Part shown: positions 1 through 9,434 of the stretch, one piece after another
How the letters are laid out: each line of letters starts with the position of its first letter
How positions within the stretch are numbered: the stretch's first letter is position 1
Source: Verrucomicrobiia bacterium DG1235
GTDB lineage: Bacteria > Verrucomicrobiota > Verrucomicrobiia > Opitutales > Opitutaceae
Assembly: GCA_000155695.1 (NCBI GenBank)
Contig: DS990592.1
Location: 749,919 to 813,918, forward strand
DNA: 64,000 bases
Direction of reading: 5' to 3'
Made by a program: the position numbers and the translations under genes
Notes under the pieces: generated by a model
The model's input: the letters and a program-made list of their open reading frames with translations, nothing else
Databases searched by the model: none
What the model was told of the DNA's origin: nothing

Positions 1-180
1 AATTTAAGCTCACAATTTAGCGAAGCCGAAAGCCTTGACGCTCTCGTAACGTCCTACGAGGCCGCTCTTTCCGCTGAACCTCAAATCGAGGGAGAGGGCA
101 CGGTAGCGATTTTCGCGAGCGAATCAGGTTCGGTGAGACTTTCAAAAATGGATAACGGGGCCTGGGGCTTACGTTTCTAG
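1..180 (+). CDS. C-terminal end of an unidentified protein (partial)
   Basis: Reading frame 1 is open from the first base to a TAG at 178-180 and gives 59 residues ending in GAWGLRF. The start lies outside the window. The fragment is acidic and soluble-looking, with no recognisable motif or membrane segment, so no function is proposed. It is followed 57 bases later by a strong terminator-like hairpin, which supports this being a real gene end. Confidence 0.6.
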   Translation, partial: NLSSQFSEAESLDALVTSYEAALSAEPQIEGEGTVAIFASESGSVRLSKMDNGAWGLRF

Positions 181-237
181 CGTAGAGCTCAAGGTCCCTA
201 CTTATGGGATATAACAGTTAGTTTGTTTGATCTGATC

Positions 238-270
238 AGCCCCCGGAGGTGGTAGCCCGGGGGCTTTTTT
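238..270 (+). terminator. Rho-independent terminator
   Basis: A perfect 9-bp GC-rich stem (AGCCCCCGG at 238-246 paired with CCGGGGGCT at 257-265) closes a 10-nt loop and runs into a T tract at 265-270. It lies downstream of the partial gene ending at 180 and reads on the plus strand. Confidence 0.9.
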
Positions 271-484
271 GTGCGAGCGCGGCTACAAGTGGATTGCCTA
301 GGGGGATGATACGCCAAGCAATTGATTAAATCTGAGACGCTCTTCCGCTTGTTTCCCATAAGGATACGACCCGTCACTAAACCTGAGGCCTTTTAGGAAT
401 CAAATATAGAATCCACCCCAGTTAGCTGTAAATTAAGCGTTAACTCGACTTGCTCCTGCGACCTGAGCTTCCGATTTCATTTAT

Positions 485-499
485 GGCGATCGGATCGCC
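485..499. promoter_or_regulatory. Small hairpin directly upstream of the receiver-gene start
   Basis: A 6-bp perfect inverted repeat (GGCGAT/ATCGCC) with a 3-nt loop ends 8 bases before the ATG at 508, where a ribosome-binding site would be. It could fold in the mRNA and affect initiation, or be a protein-binding dyad. It is short enough to be chance. Confidence 0.25.
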
Positions 500-507
500 G
501 CCACCGT

Positions 508-906
508 ATGAGCACGAAGACAAAACGTATTTTGGTTTTGGAGGATGATAAAACCACGTCGCATATCATTGCCTGGCCATTGATGCGCCTCGGCTATTCG
601 GTTGTGGAGGCTCACGAAGCCCACAAAGCTATTGAGTTTGTGGGCGAGGATAAGGTGGACTTGGTTGTTTGCGATATGATGCTTCCAGACATGAAGGGCA
701 CGGACGCTCTTCGGGAGATGGTGAAGGCTTCAGGCAATGTTTACCTGAAAGCAGTGTTTGTGACCTCCTTGCTCTCGAAATTGGCAAAAAAAGGTCACGA
801 GGCCAAAATCGAAGTCGATGGCCTGCACTATCCGGCTTTAGGAAAACCTGTTCGGCCAGAGGTAGTTAGGGCAATAGTGGAGCGATTGGTTGGCGGTCCG
901 AACTAG
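508..906 (+). CDS. Single-domain response regulator (CheY-like receiver)
   Basis: This 132-residue protein is a stand-alone receiver domain. It has the acidic pair D13/D14, the phospho-acceptor D56 in a VVCDMMLPD strand-loop, the switch threonine T86 and the conserved lysine K113 in LGKPV. There is no DNA-binding or enzymatic output domain, so it should act by phosphorelay or by docking to a partner. The hybrid kinase gene starts 127 bases downstream on the same strand with no obvious terminator between, so the two probably work together, although this is inferred from position. The start is the first ATG in frame. Confidence 0.88.
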   Translation: MSTKTKRILVLEDDKTTSHIIAWPLMRLGYSVVEAHEAHKAIEFVGEDKVDLVVCDMMLPDMKGTDALREMVKASGNVYLKAVFVTSLLSKLAKKGHEAKIEVDGLHYPALGKPVRPEVVRAIVERLVGGPN

Positions 907-1033
907 AGGTCCAATGCTCTAAGTTTCCCCATTTCTTGGAAGACGACGGACCGTGTTTAGGCGCTTTTCCTGAGGAATCTGAGAGCTAAATTGGATTGCT
1001 GAGCAAGAGAGCACCACTCATAAGAAGAAGGTA

Positions 1034-3208
1034 TTGCACCTCCCCGATAAGACACAGAAAACGCCTAGCTCACTTGTATTAGCCCTCGGATTTGTACTGG
1101 CGCTTGGCCTAAGCAGCTCGCTTGTACTAGTCCTCAGCATTCCGAGCCTACGGTTTGATTCAGCCGAACTGTGGCTGGCATCTTCGCTGATAGGCATAGT
1201 CGGGGGAGGAGGTGGAATTGTTTTGCTTCGACTCTTCGGAGCTTCTCTTGCAGGCAACAAGTCAGCTGAAGACTTAGGGCAAAGGCAGTATCGCTTGATT
1301 GCTGAGGCGACTGGGGACGCTGTTTGGATGGCTGAGGTGGATCCGGCGACTTTGGATCGAAACATTGTGTACGCAAATTCTGGATTCGAAGAAATCTGGG
1401 GTCGTTCGGTGGATGATTTGAAATCTCAGGGTTGCGTATACAACAGATGGATACATAAGGAAGATTATAATTGGGTTGGCGATGCTCTGACCGGTTTTCT
1501 GAAAGGTGAACACGGATGCGATATCGAGTTTCGGGTGATGCGTCCGGATGGGGCTGTTCGGTGGGTTTGGACGCGTGCGGATCGCTTTCTCGACGAGAGT
1601 GGACAAATCAAGTTCGTCGTTGGGTTTTCTCGCGACATAACTCAACTCAAGAGCTCGCGCCTCGCTCAGGAGGAGTCGGAACGCTACTATCGGTCTCTTT
1701 TTGATAACAGCAGTGACGCGATTCGGATTGTGGCGATGGACGGCTCCACAACCGATGTGAATCCAGCGTTTGAGCGACTGATAGGTCGCAAGCGAGAGGC
1801 GGTGCTCAGTCTAGGCTGTGAGGATCTTACGCCTCCGGAGTGGCTTCCGATGGAGAGGGAAATCATCGAGAAGCAAATCATGGTCCGTGGCTACTCAGAC
1901 GTTTACGAGAAGGAGTATTACACTGGAGAGGGTGGACGGGTGCAGGTGGCGATGCGTTCTTCGCTTATTCGTTCTGCAAATGGAGAGCCGACAGCGATCT
2001 GTGGCATCGCTCGCGACATAAGCGAACAAAAGTCCAGGCATGAGGAATTGATGAAGGCGAAGCTGGCCGCCGAGTCTGCCAATTCCGCAAAGGACAGGTT
2101 TTTAGCGATGGTCAGCCACGAGCTCAGGACGCCGTTGAATCCGATTGTTGGATATGCGGAGATTTTGGCGGCGAAAATCGAAGACCCAATGGCTCAGCGA
2201 TTTCTGAAGATCATAAAGGAATCTGCGAAAGGGATGGCGAGCTTAGTTAGCGACATACTTGATTACTCAATGATCGAGTCTGGCAGAATCGATATAGAAG
2301 TTGAGACGTTTCGAATGTCGGATTTGCTGAGCCTCGTGAGTCGCCAGATAGAGTCTGTCGCACTGGAAAGAGGCAATAAAATCCAAGTCGATTTAGATGG
2401 AGGCGATCCCTGGGTAGAGGCAGATAAGCGCAAGCTGAGCCAAGTTGTTAGCAATCTGGTGGCGAATGCGTGCAAGTTCACGCAGAACGGTAAGATCCTT
2501 ATTTCAAGCAGCGCGAGTCAAACTTCGAAAGAGGCTTATTCTGTGCGTATCGAAGTCTCCGATACGGGAATCGGTATTCCAGAGTCCGAGCTGGAGACGA
2601 TATTTGAGCCCTTCGAGCAATTGGGTTCTGTTCACAAGGCGGAAACGCGTGGTGTAGGACTTGGCTTGGCAATTTGCCGGCAGCTCGTCGGGGCCCTCGG
2701 AGGGACAATTTCGGTCAGCAGTCAGCTAGGGTCCGGAACGATCTTTACGGTTGACCTTGTCCTGCAGATGGCGACTCAGGGAGGAGCGGTTCTCGGCTCT
2801 GAAAGGGCTTCGTCGTTGGAGCCAGGATACAAGGTTTTGGCTGTTGAGGACGATGAATTGAACATGCAACTCATGTTGGACCGCTTGCGGGGATTCGGTT
2901 GTGTCGTCTCTTCAGCAAGCAACGGAAAGGAAGCCCTCGCAGTCCTAGATAGGAACGTTTTTGACCTCGTGCTCATGGATCTAAGCATGCCGGAGATGAA
3001 TGGGTTTGAGACGACTGCTGCGCTAAGAAGCAACAACAGATTGAATAGCGAAGTGCCGATCGTGGCGATAACCTCGCATGCTTCGGAGAAAGTAAGGCGA
3101 GACTGTCTCGCGAAAGGATTTAGCGACTTTCTGTCCAAGCCCTTGTCCTCCTGTGATCTTGAGAAAACGCTGAAAGCTTGGCTAGAGCCGGCGGGAAGCG
3201 AGAAATAG
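1034..3208 (+). CDS. Hybrid sensor histidine kinase (2 TM, PAS-PAS-HisKA-HATPase-REC)
   Basis: The 724-residue protein has two membrane helices (about 12-36 and 48-68) with almost no periplasmic domain between them. Two PAS/PAC sensor modules follow (about 84-205 and 218-332), then a HisKA domain with phospho-accepting H362 in VSHELRTPLNP. The ATP-binding domain has N-box N478, DTGIGIP at 510-516 and GVGLGLA at 540-546. The C-terminal receiver has D649 and K702. It should autophosphorylate and pass phosphate internally to D649, then on to an Hpt protein or possibly the neighbouring receiver protein. The signal is probably intracellular, read by the PAS domains. The start is a TTG: an in-frame TGA at 980 closes the frame upstream, no ATG or GTG fits, and a purine-rich AAGAAGAAGG lies just upstream. 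Confidence 0.9.
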   Translation: MHLPDKTQKTPSSLVLALGFVLALGLSSSLVLVLSIPSLRFDSAELWLASSLIGIVGGGGGIVLLRLFGASLAGNKSAEDLGQRQYRLIAEATGDAVWMAEVDPATLDRNIVYANSGFEEIWGRSVDDLKSQGCVYNRWIHKEDYNWVGDALTGFLKGEHGCDIEFRVMRPDGAVRWVWTRADRFLDESGQIKFVVGFSRDITQLKSSRLAQEESERYYRSLFDNSSDAIRIVAMDGSTTDVNPAFERLIGRKREAVLSLGCEDLTPPEWLPMEREIIEKQIMVRGYSDVYEKEYYTGEGGRVQVAMRSSLIRSANGEPTAICGIARDISEQKSRHEELMKAKLAAESANSAKDRFLAMVSHELRTPLNPIVGYAEILAAKIEDPMAQRFLKIIKESAKGMASLVSDILDYSMIESGRIDIEVETFRMSDLLSLVSRQIESVALERGNKIQVDLDGGDPWVEADKRKLSQVVSNLVANACKFTQNGKILISSSASQTSKEAYSVRIEVSDTGIGIPESELETIFEPFEQLGSVHKAETRGVGLGLAICRQLVGALGGTISVSSQLGSGTIFTVDLVLQMATQGGAVLGSERASSLEPGYKVLAVEDDELNMQLMLDRLRGFGCVVSSASNGKEALAVLDRNVFDLVLMDLSMPEMNGFETTAALRSNNRLNSEVPIVAITSHASEKVRRDCLAKGFSDFLSKPLSSCDLEKTLKAWLEPAGSEK

Positions 3209-3293
3209 TTTTCGAGGCCCTGCAAAACGGCTTGGAGTGATAAGGAGGCGTTGACTTTGTTCAGCGGTTTATTTGCCTCTGCGAGCCTCCCGA

Positions 3294-5639
3294 ATGAAAG
3301 TCGTCCTAGCCGAAAAGCCCTCTGTAGCCCGCGATATCGCAAAGCACCTGAAAGCAGGTCAACGACACGACGGGTACCTAGAAGGAAACGGCTGGGCGGT
3401 GACGTGGGCGTTTGGGCATTTGGTAGAGCTGAAGGAGCCAGAGGAGTACCGGCCCGAATGGAAATCGTGGAAGGTCAGCCTGTTGCCGATCGTGCCGGAT
3501 CAGTTCGAGTTGCGGGCCCGAGGAGATGACGGCGCGAAGAAGCAGCTTGAAACGGTGAAGAAGCTATTCGGTGAGGCGGAGGAGATCATCTGCGCTACGG
3601 ACGCCGGCCGTGAGGGTGAGCTGATCTTTCGCTACATCCTCGAGTGGTCGGGTTGCGAGGCTAAGCCGGTAAAGCGCCTCTGGATAAGCTCGCTTACGGG
3701 TGCGGCGATCAGCAAGGGATTCGCGAAGTTGCGCGAAGGAAAGGACTTCGACACCTTGCACTACGCAGCTCGCTGCCGGAGCGAAGCGGATTGGATCGTC
3801 GGGATGAACGCGACGCGGTACTTTACGGTGGAGTACGGGAAGCGGAATCTCCTGTTGAGCTTAGGGCGCGTACAGACGCCTATTTTGGCTATGATCGTCG
3901 GGCGCGACATGGAGATTGAGAATTTCAAGTCCGAAGATTTCTGGGAATTGCACACCGAGTGCCGCGATACGAAATTTCGCCATACTGGGGGAAAAATTCA
4001 AAAGGAGGAGGAGGCGAAGGCTCTTTTCGAAAAGGTCGACGGGCAGCCGCTCGTAGTGAGCGATGTTCAGCAAAAGAACGAGAACACGAACCCGCCTTTG
4101 CTGTTTGACCTCACGGAGCTTCAGCGAGAGATGAATCGCCGCTATGGGTTTACCGCGGACCAGACCCTACGCATTGCCCAAAACCTGTACGAGCAAAAGC
4201 GGATCACCTATCCGCGTACCGATAGCCGCTATCTTTCGACCGATTTGCAGCCGACGATCGGTCCGCTCCTAGAGCGGCTCAAGGCAATCAAGGAAAAAGA
4301 GATAGCGCCGCTCGAACTAGATAAGCTCTCTTTCGGCAAGCGCATCGTGGACGACAGCAAGGTCTCGGACCACCACGCGATTATCCCGACGGACGATTTG
4401 CCGCGAAATCTGAATGCTGATGAAGAGCGCGTATACGATGCGATCCTCGTGCGGCTCATTGCGGTATTCTATCCAGCTTGCGTGAAGGCGGTAACGACTG
4501 TTGAGGCTAAGGCTTCCGAGGAAACGTTTCGGGCGCGAGGTACAGTGTTGCTCGAGGCTGGATGGCAGGCTCTCTATCCGCAGCTTTTCGCGATCGCTTC
4601 GAAGAAGAAAGGGGCCAAGGGCAAGGCTGCTCCGGAACCCGCGGCTATGCCGCATTTTCAAGTTGGCGAGAGCAATCCGCATCGGCCCAGTATTGAGAAA
4701 TTCAAGACGAATCCGCCGAAGCGTTTTACGGAGGCGACGCTGCTTTCCCTCATGGAAACGGCCGGTAAGATTGTTGAGGACGAGGAGCTCAAGGAAGCCT
4801 TAAAGGACAAGGGAGTGGGCACGCCGGCCACGCGAGCGTCGATCATTGAAGTTCTCATTCAGCGCAAATACGTCGAGCGGAAGAAAAAGAACCTGATCAG
4901 TACGTATAGTGGACGGCATCTGATCTCGCTCATTCAGGACGAGCGCTTGAAATCGCCGGAGCTCACCGGCGACTGGGAGTTTCGTCTCAAAAAGGTCGAA
5001 CGAGGCGAGCAGGATCCCAAGGCATTCATGTCCGACGTTGTTGAATACACGAAGGAAATCCTGGCGAATGACGCGGAGAAGACCGTGGATTTGAAAAACC
5101 TCGGCCCCTGTCCCAAATGCAGTGCCCCTGTGATGCGCGGAAATACTGGATACGGGTGTACGCGTTGGCGAGAAGGGTGCAAATTTGTCGTAAAAGACGG
5201 GGTGTTTGGGATCACTTTCCAGCCGCCATTGATGCGAGAGCTGCTTTTCAACGGACGCTCGCTCGAACCGCAGCCCATCAGTGACAAAGGCAAGAAGCTG
5301 CTCGGATTTGTGGTGCTTGGAAAACAAGGCGCCTTGAAATACGAGCTTGTGGAGTCGAGCCAGGAAACGCATGGACAGGCCAAGTTTGGCGACTGTCCCT
5401 TATGCAAAAGCGCCATCGTCGAAGGGGAGAAGGGCTATGGCTGCTGCAATTGGAAAAACGGCTGCAAGTTTATCATCTGGAAGCAGGTGGCCCAGCGTCC
5501 TATCTCCGAGGAAGAGGCAAGGTTTCTGCTCGAAAAGGGCGAGACTTCGCAGTTGGAGGGCTTTAAGTCCAAAGCGGGCAAGGAGTTCAGCGCGAAGCTC
5601 AAAATCAAGGGCGACAAGGTGCAGTTTGAATTCAGCTAG
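3294..5639 (+). CDS. topB: Type IA DNA topoisomerase, topoisomerase III-like
   Basis: The protein (781 residues) opens with MKVVLAEKPSVARDIAKHL, the usual TopB start, with Toprim residues E7 and the ATDAGREGE motif at 101-109. The active-site tyrosine is Y306 in RITYPRTDSRYL. It should relax or decatenate negatively supercoiled DNA through a 5'-phosphotyrosine intermediate. Beyond the usual core, the C terminus carries two copies of a Cys-rich repeat with a CPxC plus GYGCxxWxxGCKF pattern (Cys 606/609/622/629 and 701/704/717/724), typical of topoisomerase C-terminal zinc-ribbon modules. The ATG at 3294 is chosen over an in-frame TTG at 3273 because it matches the family start. It is clearly topoisomerase III-like rather than TopA by its N terminus, though tail repeats like these are also seen in TopA. 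Confidence 0.93.
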   Translation: MKVVLAEKPSVARDIAKHLKAGQRHDGYLEGNGWAVTWAFGHLVELKEPEEYRPEWKSWKVSLLPIVPDQFELRARGDDGAKKQLETVKKLFGEAEEIICATDAGREGELIFRYILEWSGCEAKPVKRLWISSLTGAAISKGFAKLREGKDFDTLHYAARCRSEADWIVGMNATRYFTVEYGKRNLLLSLGRVQTPILAMIVGRDMEIENFKSEDFWELHTECRDTKFRHTGGKIQKEEEAKALFEKVDGQPLVVSDVQQKNENTNPPLLFDLTELQREMNRRYGFTADQTLRIAQNLYEQKRITYPRTDSRYLSTDLQPTIGPLLERLKAIKEKEIAPLELDKLSFGKRIVDDSKVSDHHAIIPTDDLPRNLNADEERVYDAILVRLIAVFYPACVKAVTTVEAKASEETFRARGTVLLEAGWQALYPQLFAIASKKKGAKGKAAPEPAAMPHFQVGESNPHRPSIEKFKTNPPKRFTEATLLSLMETAGKIVEDEELKEALKDKGVGTPATRASIIEVLIQRKYVERKKKNLISTYSGRHLISLIQDERLKSPELTGDWEFRLKKVERGEQDPKAFMSDVVEYTKEILANDAEKTVDLKNLGPCPKCSAPVMRGNTGYGCTRWREGCKFVVKDGVFGITFQPPLMRELLFNGRSLEPQPISDKGKKLLGFVVLGKQGALKYELVESSQETHGQAKFGDCPLCKSAIVEGEKGYGCCNWKNGCKFIIWKQVAQRPISEEEARFLLEKGETSQLEGFKSKAGKEFSAKLKIKGDKVQFEFS

Positions 5640-5717
5640 TCTCACTCTATAGCGTGAATGGCACGTTCGATCAATTTGGATTGGTCCTCACGGGGTGCCT
5701 TCCTACATATTGAGGCT

Positions 5718-7532
5718 ATGTCAAAAATCCCAAATCTACTTCGTCTAATGCTTCCGGCTCTGGTCTGTTTGATCAGCTCGGCTGTTTCGTTTGCCCAGCC
5801 TTCTGGCGGTCCCTATGGGCCAGTGCAGCTCAACTATGAACTGCCCGATGTCGAAGGCGTTGTTTACTATGTAGCTCCCGACGGAGACCTCAACGCGTCG
5901 GGCAAGGAATTGGATGCTCCGACTTCGATCGAGGCCGCTTTTGCGAAGGCGGTGACGGGAGACGCGATCGTGCTTCGTGGTGGAGAATACCGCACGGGCG
6001 ATCTCGTCTTCAATCAGGGTCTAGTCATTCAGCCTTATCGCGACGAGGCTCCGGTTTTGAAGGGAACTGCGGTTGCTAAGGAGTGGGAAGCGTTGCGCGA
6101 CGGACTTTGGCGTACCAAGTGGGAAACCCTTTTTCCAATGAAGCCTCAGGGATGGTGGAGACGTGAGCGTGAAGCTGCTCGCACGCCTATGTATCGATTT
6201 AATAACGACATGGTATTCGTAAATGGTCGTATGCTGCACAACGTCGGTTGGCCAGGCGAGTTGGACGAAGATTCCTACTACATCGATTACGAGCAAGGCT
6301 ACGTTTACACGAGTATCGATCCTGAGGGGAAGAGAATAGAAATCACAGCCTATGACAACGCTTTGACGCGATCAACGGTTGAGGTGCATGGAATGAAGCC
6401 GAGCACGGTAGGGCCTCAGGTTCGAGGAATTGTCTTTACGCAATATGCCTATCGGGCAATTGAAATCGAAGGCTACAATCCTGAAAAGGTGTCTCCAGAA
6501 TCTGAACACGGCAAGGATGTCGTGGGGTCGGTTTTCGAAAATTGCACCTTTAGCTATTGCTCTCGTGTGGGTGGATACTTTCGCGGAGATGGCCTAGTGA
6601 TCCGTAATTGTCTTGTCAGTAATACGAGCACGGAGGGGATTTTCGTGCTCAGTTCGAATGACGTGCTTCTCGAGCGAAACATCGTGACCCGCAATAACAT
6701 GGAAGGGATCACCGGTTATTTCGCGTCCGCGATTAAGATTTTCAACCAATGCTATCGCGTTACCTGTCGCGAAAACCTGATCATCGACAATCCCGGCTCA
6801 AGCGGGATTTGGTACGATGTCGGAAACGTCGACGGCCTTTTCGTGAATAATTGGATACAGACTACTGACAATGGCTTCTTCTTTGAAATCTCGAAAGGGG
6901 CGATCTGCGCGGGCAATGTGTTCGTAGACTGCAACAAGGGAATTCGCGTTCTGAACAGCGAGCGCGTTCGCGTGTATCAGAATACTCTGATTAACAGCAT
7001 GGCTTCTTTCGAGCGCACTGAACGCAGCGCGGTGGGCGATCACTTTGGGTGGCACCCCGCGACTGGTCCGGAGGTCGAGGAACGTCATAGCCACGTCTTT
7101 ACGGGAAATTTGCTTTATGCGGATGGAGACTTCGAGGGACCGCTTCTGAACTTCGAGCAGCGCGAGATTTTGCGTGAGCGCTTGAAGGACCCGCAGACGA
7201 AGGATATCGACTTCAACGTGTATGCACGGGCTGGATACGTAAGCAATGAGCCACTCATTGTCTGGAGTCCGTCCACGATCGAGGCGAACCTTATGGAGCT
7301 CGATTCTCCCAGCGCTCTGAATGACTTGCTCGGTCAGTTCGAGGCGAATTCTCAAGCCTTCGTCGACTATAATGGTCCGGTTTTCAAGGGCAAGGAACTG
7401 GAGCGTTTCGAACTGCTGCCTGAGTTCGCGGGATCGTCTTCAAAGGCGGAGCTTCCCAAAGAAGCCCTGGACGCTCTAGGCTGGAAGAAAAAAGACGTCG
7501 CCTATCCGGGCGCGTTTCCGGTGGCGAAGTAG
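5718..7532 (+). CDS. Secreted right-handed beta-helix protein, probable polysaccharide lyase/hydrolase
   Basis: The 604-residue protein begins with a signal peptide (MSKIPNLLRLMLPALVCLISSAVSFAQ). After it comes the typical opening of parallel beta-helix carbohydrate enzymes: a YYVAPDGD strand, then AFAKAVTGDAIVLRGGEYRTGD. The middle (about 270-460) has repeated short strands with asparagine turns (FENCTFSYCSRVGG, VIRNCLVSNTSTEGIFV, FVNNWIQTTDNGFFF), the beta-helix rungs. It probably acts on an acidic plant or algal polysaccharide outside the cytoplasm, but the exact substrate cannot be read from sequence. The ATG at 5718 has a TGAGG just upstream and yields the signal peptide; an in-frame ATG at 5658 would bury it. 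Confidence 0.8.
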   Translation: MSKIPNLLRLMLPALVCLISSAVSFAQPSGGPYGPVQLNYELPDVEGVVYYVAPDGDLNASGKELDAPTSIEAAFAKAVTGDAIVLRGGEYRTGDLVFNQGLVIQPYRDEAPVLKGTAVAKEWEALRDGLWRTKWETLFPMKPQGWWRREREAARTPMYRFNNDMVFVNGRMLHNVGWPGELDEDSYYIDYEQGYVYTSIDPEGKRIEITAYDNALTRSTVEVHGMKPSTVGPQVRGIVFTQYAYRAIEIEGYNPEKVSPESEHGKDVVGSVFENCTFSYCSRVGGYFRGDGLVIRNCLVSNTSTEGIFVLSSNDVLLERNIVTRNNMEGITGYFASAIKIFNQCYRVTCRENLIIDNPGSSGIWYDVGNVDGLFVNNWIQTTDNGFFFEISKGAICAGNVFVDCNKGIRVLNSERVRVYQNTLINSMASFERTERSAVGDHFGWHPATGPEVEERHSHVFTGNLLYADGDFEGPLLNFEQREILRERLKDPQTKDIDFNVYARAGYVSNEPLIVWSPSTIEANLMELDSPSALNDLLGQFEANSQAFVDYNGPVFKGKELERFELLPEFAGSSSKAELPKEALDALGWKKKDVAYPGAFPVAK

Positions 7533-7548
7533 GTGTATGATTTCGTAG

Positions 7549-7581
7549 TAGCGGTTGCCGTTTTGGTGGCCGTTACCGCTA
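7549..7581. terminator. Imperfect hairpin between convergent genes
   Basis: TAGCGGT at 7549-7555 pairs with ACCGCTA at 7575-7581, with an inner GCC/GGC pairing. It sits exactly between the convergent ends of the beta-helix gene and the GtrA gene. There is no T tract on either side, so a terminator role is only suggested. Confidence 0.35.
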
Positions 7582-7983
7582 TCATTCTTCGCACTCGCGC
7601 TTGCGAAAGACGAAGAACTTCTGGCCGATGAAGTTCCAGCAGGCCCATACGAAGGTGGCTGCGAGAAAGGCGGGAGTGGAGGCGCCGGGATGGGTGGACG
7701 CGTAGTCGTGCACGACGCTGTTTATTGCCCATCCGCTCAGATAGAGGAGCGCGAATCGCGCGGGCTCGGTGGCGCTAAAGCCTCGGTTCTTGAAGGTGAA
7801 GTACTTGTGTGCGAAGTAGCCCCAGAAGAAAATGCAGGCGAAGCTGATCCGTTTTGCCCAAGAGCTGTCCAGGGCGGTTAGTTCGCTGAGAAGGGCATAA
7901 ACTCCGTAGTCTATCGAGAGGGAGATTCCGCTTACGATGAGGAAGCGGGCGGCTTGTAGTGCAGTATTGCGGTTTTCGTCCAT
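7582..7983 (-). CDS. GtrA-family membrane protein
   Basis: This 133-residue protein has about four membrane helices and the GtrA pattern: a basic N terminus, then FLIVSGISLSIDYGVYALL, WGYFAHKYFTF near the middle and FIGQKFFVFRKRE at the end. GtrA proteins are thought to help move polyprenyl-phosphate-linked sugars across the inner membrane for envelope glycan modification. No glycosyltransferase partner lies next to it. The ATG at 7983 is preferred; an in-frame TTG at 8007 would add eight residues. Confidence 0.88.
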   Translation of the reverse strand: MDENRNTALQAARFLIVSGISLSIDYGVYALLSELTALDSSWAKRISFACIFFWGYFAHKYFTFKNRGFSATEPARFALLYLSGWAINSVVHDYASTHPGASTPAFLAATFVWACWNFIGQKFFVFRKRECEE

Positions 7984-8142
7984 TTGCTGGTTTGGGAGCG
8001 TCGGCAAAGGGCGGTACTAAGTGAGAGGGCGGGTGCGATGCAAACGATTTTTGCGAACTTGCAGGCTTGTAACTGGAGCGCGGACTTTGGTCACAGTTTG
8101 ACAATCGCTGGAGAGGCACCATCAAGTCGCAGGCTTAGCAAT

Positions 8143-9258
8143 ATGAAGACATTTAAGGAATTAGGGGTAGTAGCGGATTTGATCAGAGGGATTGAGGAAA
8201 AGGGGATCTTGGAGCCAACTGAAATCCAGGAGCTCGCTATTCCGCTCCTGTTGAAGAACGAGGGGGATTTCGTGGGCCAGGCTCAGACGGGGACCGGAAA
8301 AACGGCGGCCTTCGGCTTGCCGTTGCTGCAGAGGATCGATCCGACTCAGAAGCGGGTTCAGGCTCTGGTGCTCAGTCCGACGCGGGAATTGGCAAAGCAG
8401 ATTGCTAAGCAGCTATTCCACTACACGAAGTATACGGCCAAGATTTTCACGGAAGCAGTCGCTGGCGGCGAAAAGATCGAAGGGCAGATTGCGGCGCTTT
8501 CTCGTACTACACATATTGTAGTCGCAACTCCTGGGCGCCTGATCGATTTACTGAAAGTGAAAGCTGTCGACTTGTCGACGATCGATACGCTCGTGCTCGA
8601 CGAGGCGGACGAGATGCTAAGCATGGGCTTTCAGGACGAGCTGAACAAGATTCTCGAATTCACCCGTGGGGCGAAGAGGACTTGGCTGTTTTCCGCGACG
8701 ATGCCCAAAGGCGTTACGCGGATGATCGAGCGTTACCTATCTCCCGACGCGAAACACGTCACGGTCGATCGCAAGAACCCGGTTAATAAGAACATCGAGC
8801 ATTGGTACACGGTTTGCACGATTGAGGAGAAGCCGGACGAGATTGCCCGTTTCATCAAGGCCCAGAAAGGACGTCGCGGTGTGGTATTCTGTCGTTCTAA
8901 GGCTGGCGTGCAAAACATAGCCAACGAACTTACCGAGCGCGGGTTCGAGGTGGCGACCTTGCAGGGCGATCTTTCGCAGAAGGACAGGGACAAGGTGATG
9001 CGCGGCTTTCGGAAGGAGCGAAGCGAAGTTCTGGTTTCGACCGATGTTTCCGCTCGTGGTATTGACGTCGAAGGCCTTGCCTACGTGGTGCATCACCAGC
9101 TTCCCGATCAGATCGAATATTACACGCACCGAAGTGGACGTACGGCTCGGGCGGGCAGGAAGGGGATTTCGATGGCCTTCATCACCCGCGGGGATGTGAA
9201 GCGGATTCGCGAACTGCAAACTGAGCTGCACATCAAGTTTCGCGAGATCAAGGCCTGA
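8143..9258 (+). CDS. DEAD-box ATP-dependent RNA helicase
   Basis: The 371-residue protein has every core motif in order: Q motif (PTEIQELAIP, 25-34), AQTGTGKT (47-54), PTRELA (79-84), TPGR (129-132), DEAD (153-156), SAT (184-186), STDVSARGID (299-308) and HRSGRTARAG (329-338). It is a minimal two-RecA-domain helicase with no C-terminal extension, slightly shorter than RhlE or DeaD types. It probably remodels structured RNA during ribosome assembly or decay. The start MKTFKELGV at 8143 places the Q motif at the normal distance; frames open further upstream give an unrelated N terminus. Confidence 0.93.
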   Translation: MKTFKELGVVADLIRGIEEKGILEPTEIQELAIPLLLKNEGDFVGQAQTGTGKTAAFGLPLLQRIDPTQKRVQALVLSPTRELAKQIAKQLFHYTKYTAKIFTEAVAGGEKIEGQIAALSRTTHIVVATPGRLIDLLKVKAVDLSTIDTLVLDEADEMLSMGFQDELNKILEFTRGAKRTWLFSATMPKGVTRMIERYLSPDAKHVTVDRKNPVNKNIEHWYTVCTIEEKPDEIARFIKAQKGRRGVVFCRSKAGVQNIANELTERGFEVATLQGDLSQKDRDKVMRGFRKERSEVLVSTDVSARGIDVEGLAYVVHHQLPDQIEYYTHRSGRTARAGRKGISMAFITRGDVKRIRELQTELHIKFREIKA

Positions 9259-9434
9259 CCTGGTCACCAGCGGGAATATTCGCAAGGGAGGACTCTTTTT
9301 GCGCTTTTTCTTTTGGAAGAGAAAGGGTTTCGTTTTTTGTGGGCGGATATGACGCTAAGGTCGTTTTAGCTTCGGGCGCTTTCCAGCGCGGAAAACGAAC
9401 TCGCCCTCTGCCCCTAGTACCCTGTCTCCGCCCC

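Larger units (their letters stand above)
181..507. other. Intergenic region with terminator and leader of the receiver gene
   Basis: No coding frame is convincing in these 327 bases. The region holds the terminator at 238-270 and, just before the next gene, a small inverted repeat at 485-499 (GGCGAT-CGG-ATCGCC). A promoter for the receiver gene must lie between about 280 and 480 if that gene has its own, but no clear -35/-10 pair was identified by eye. Confidence 0.5.
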
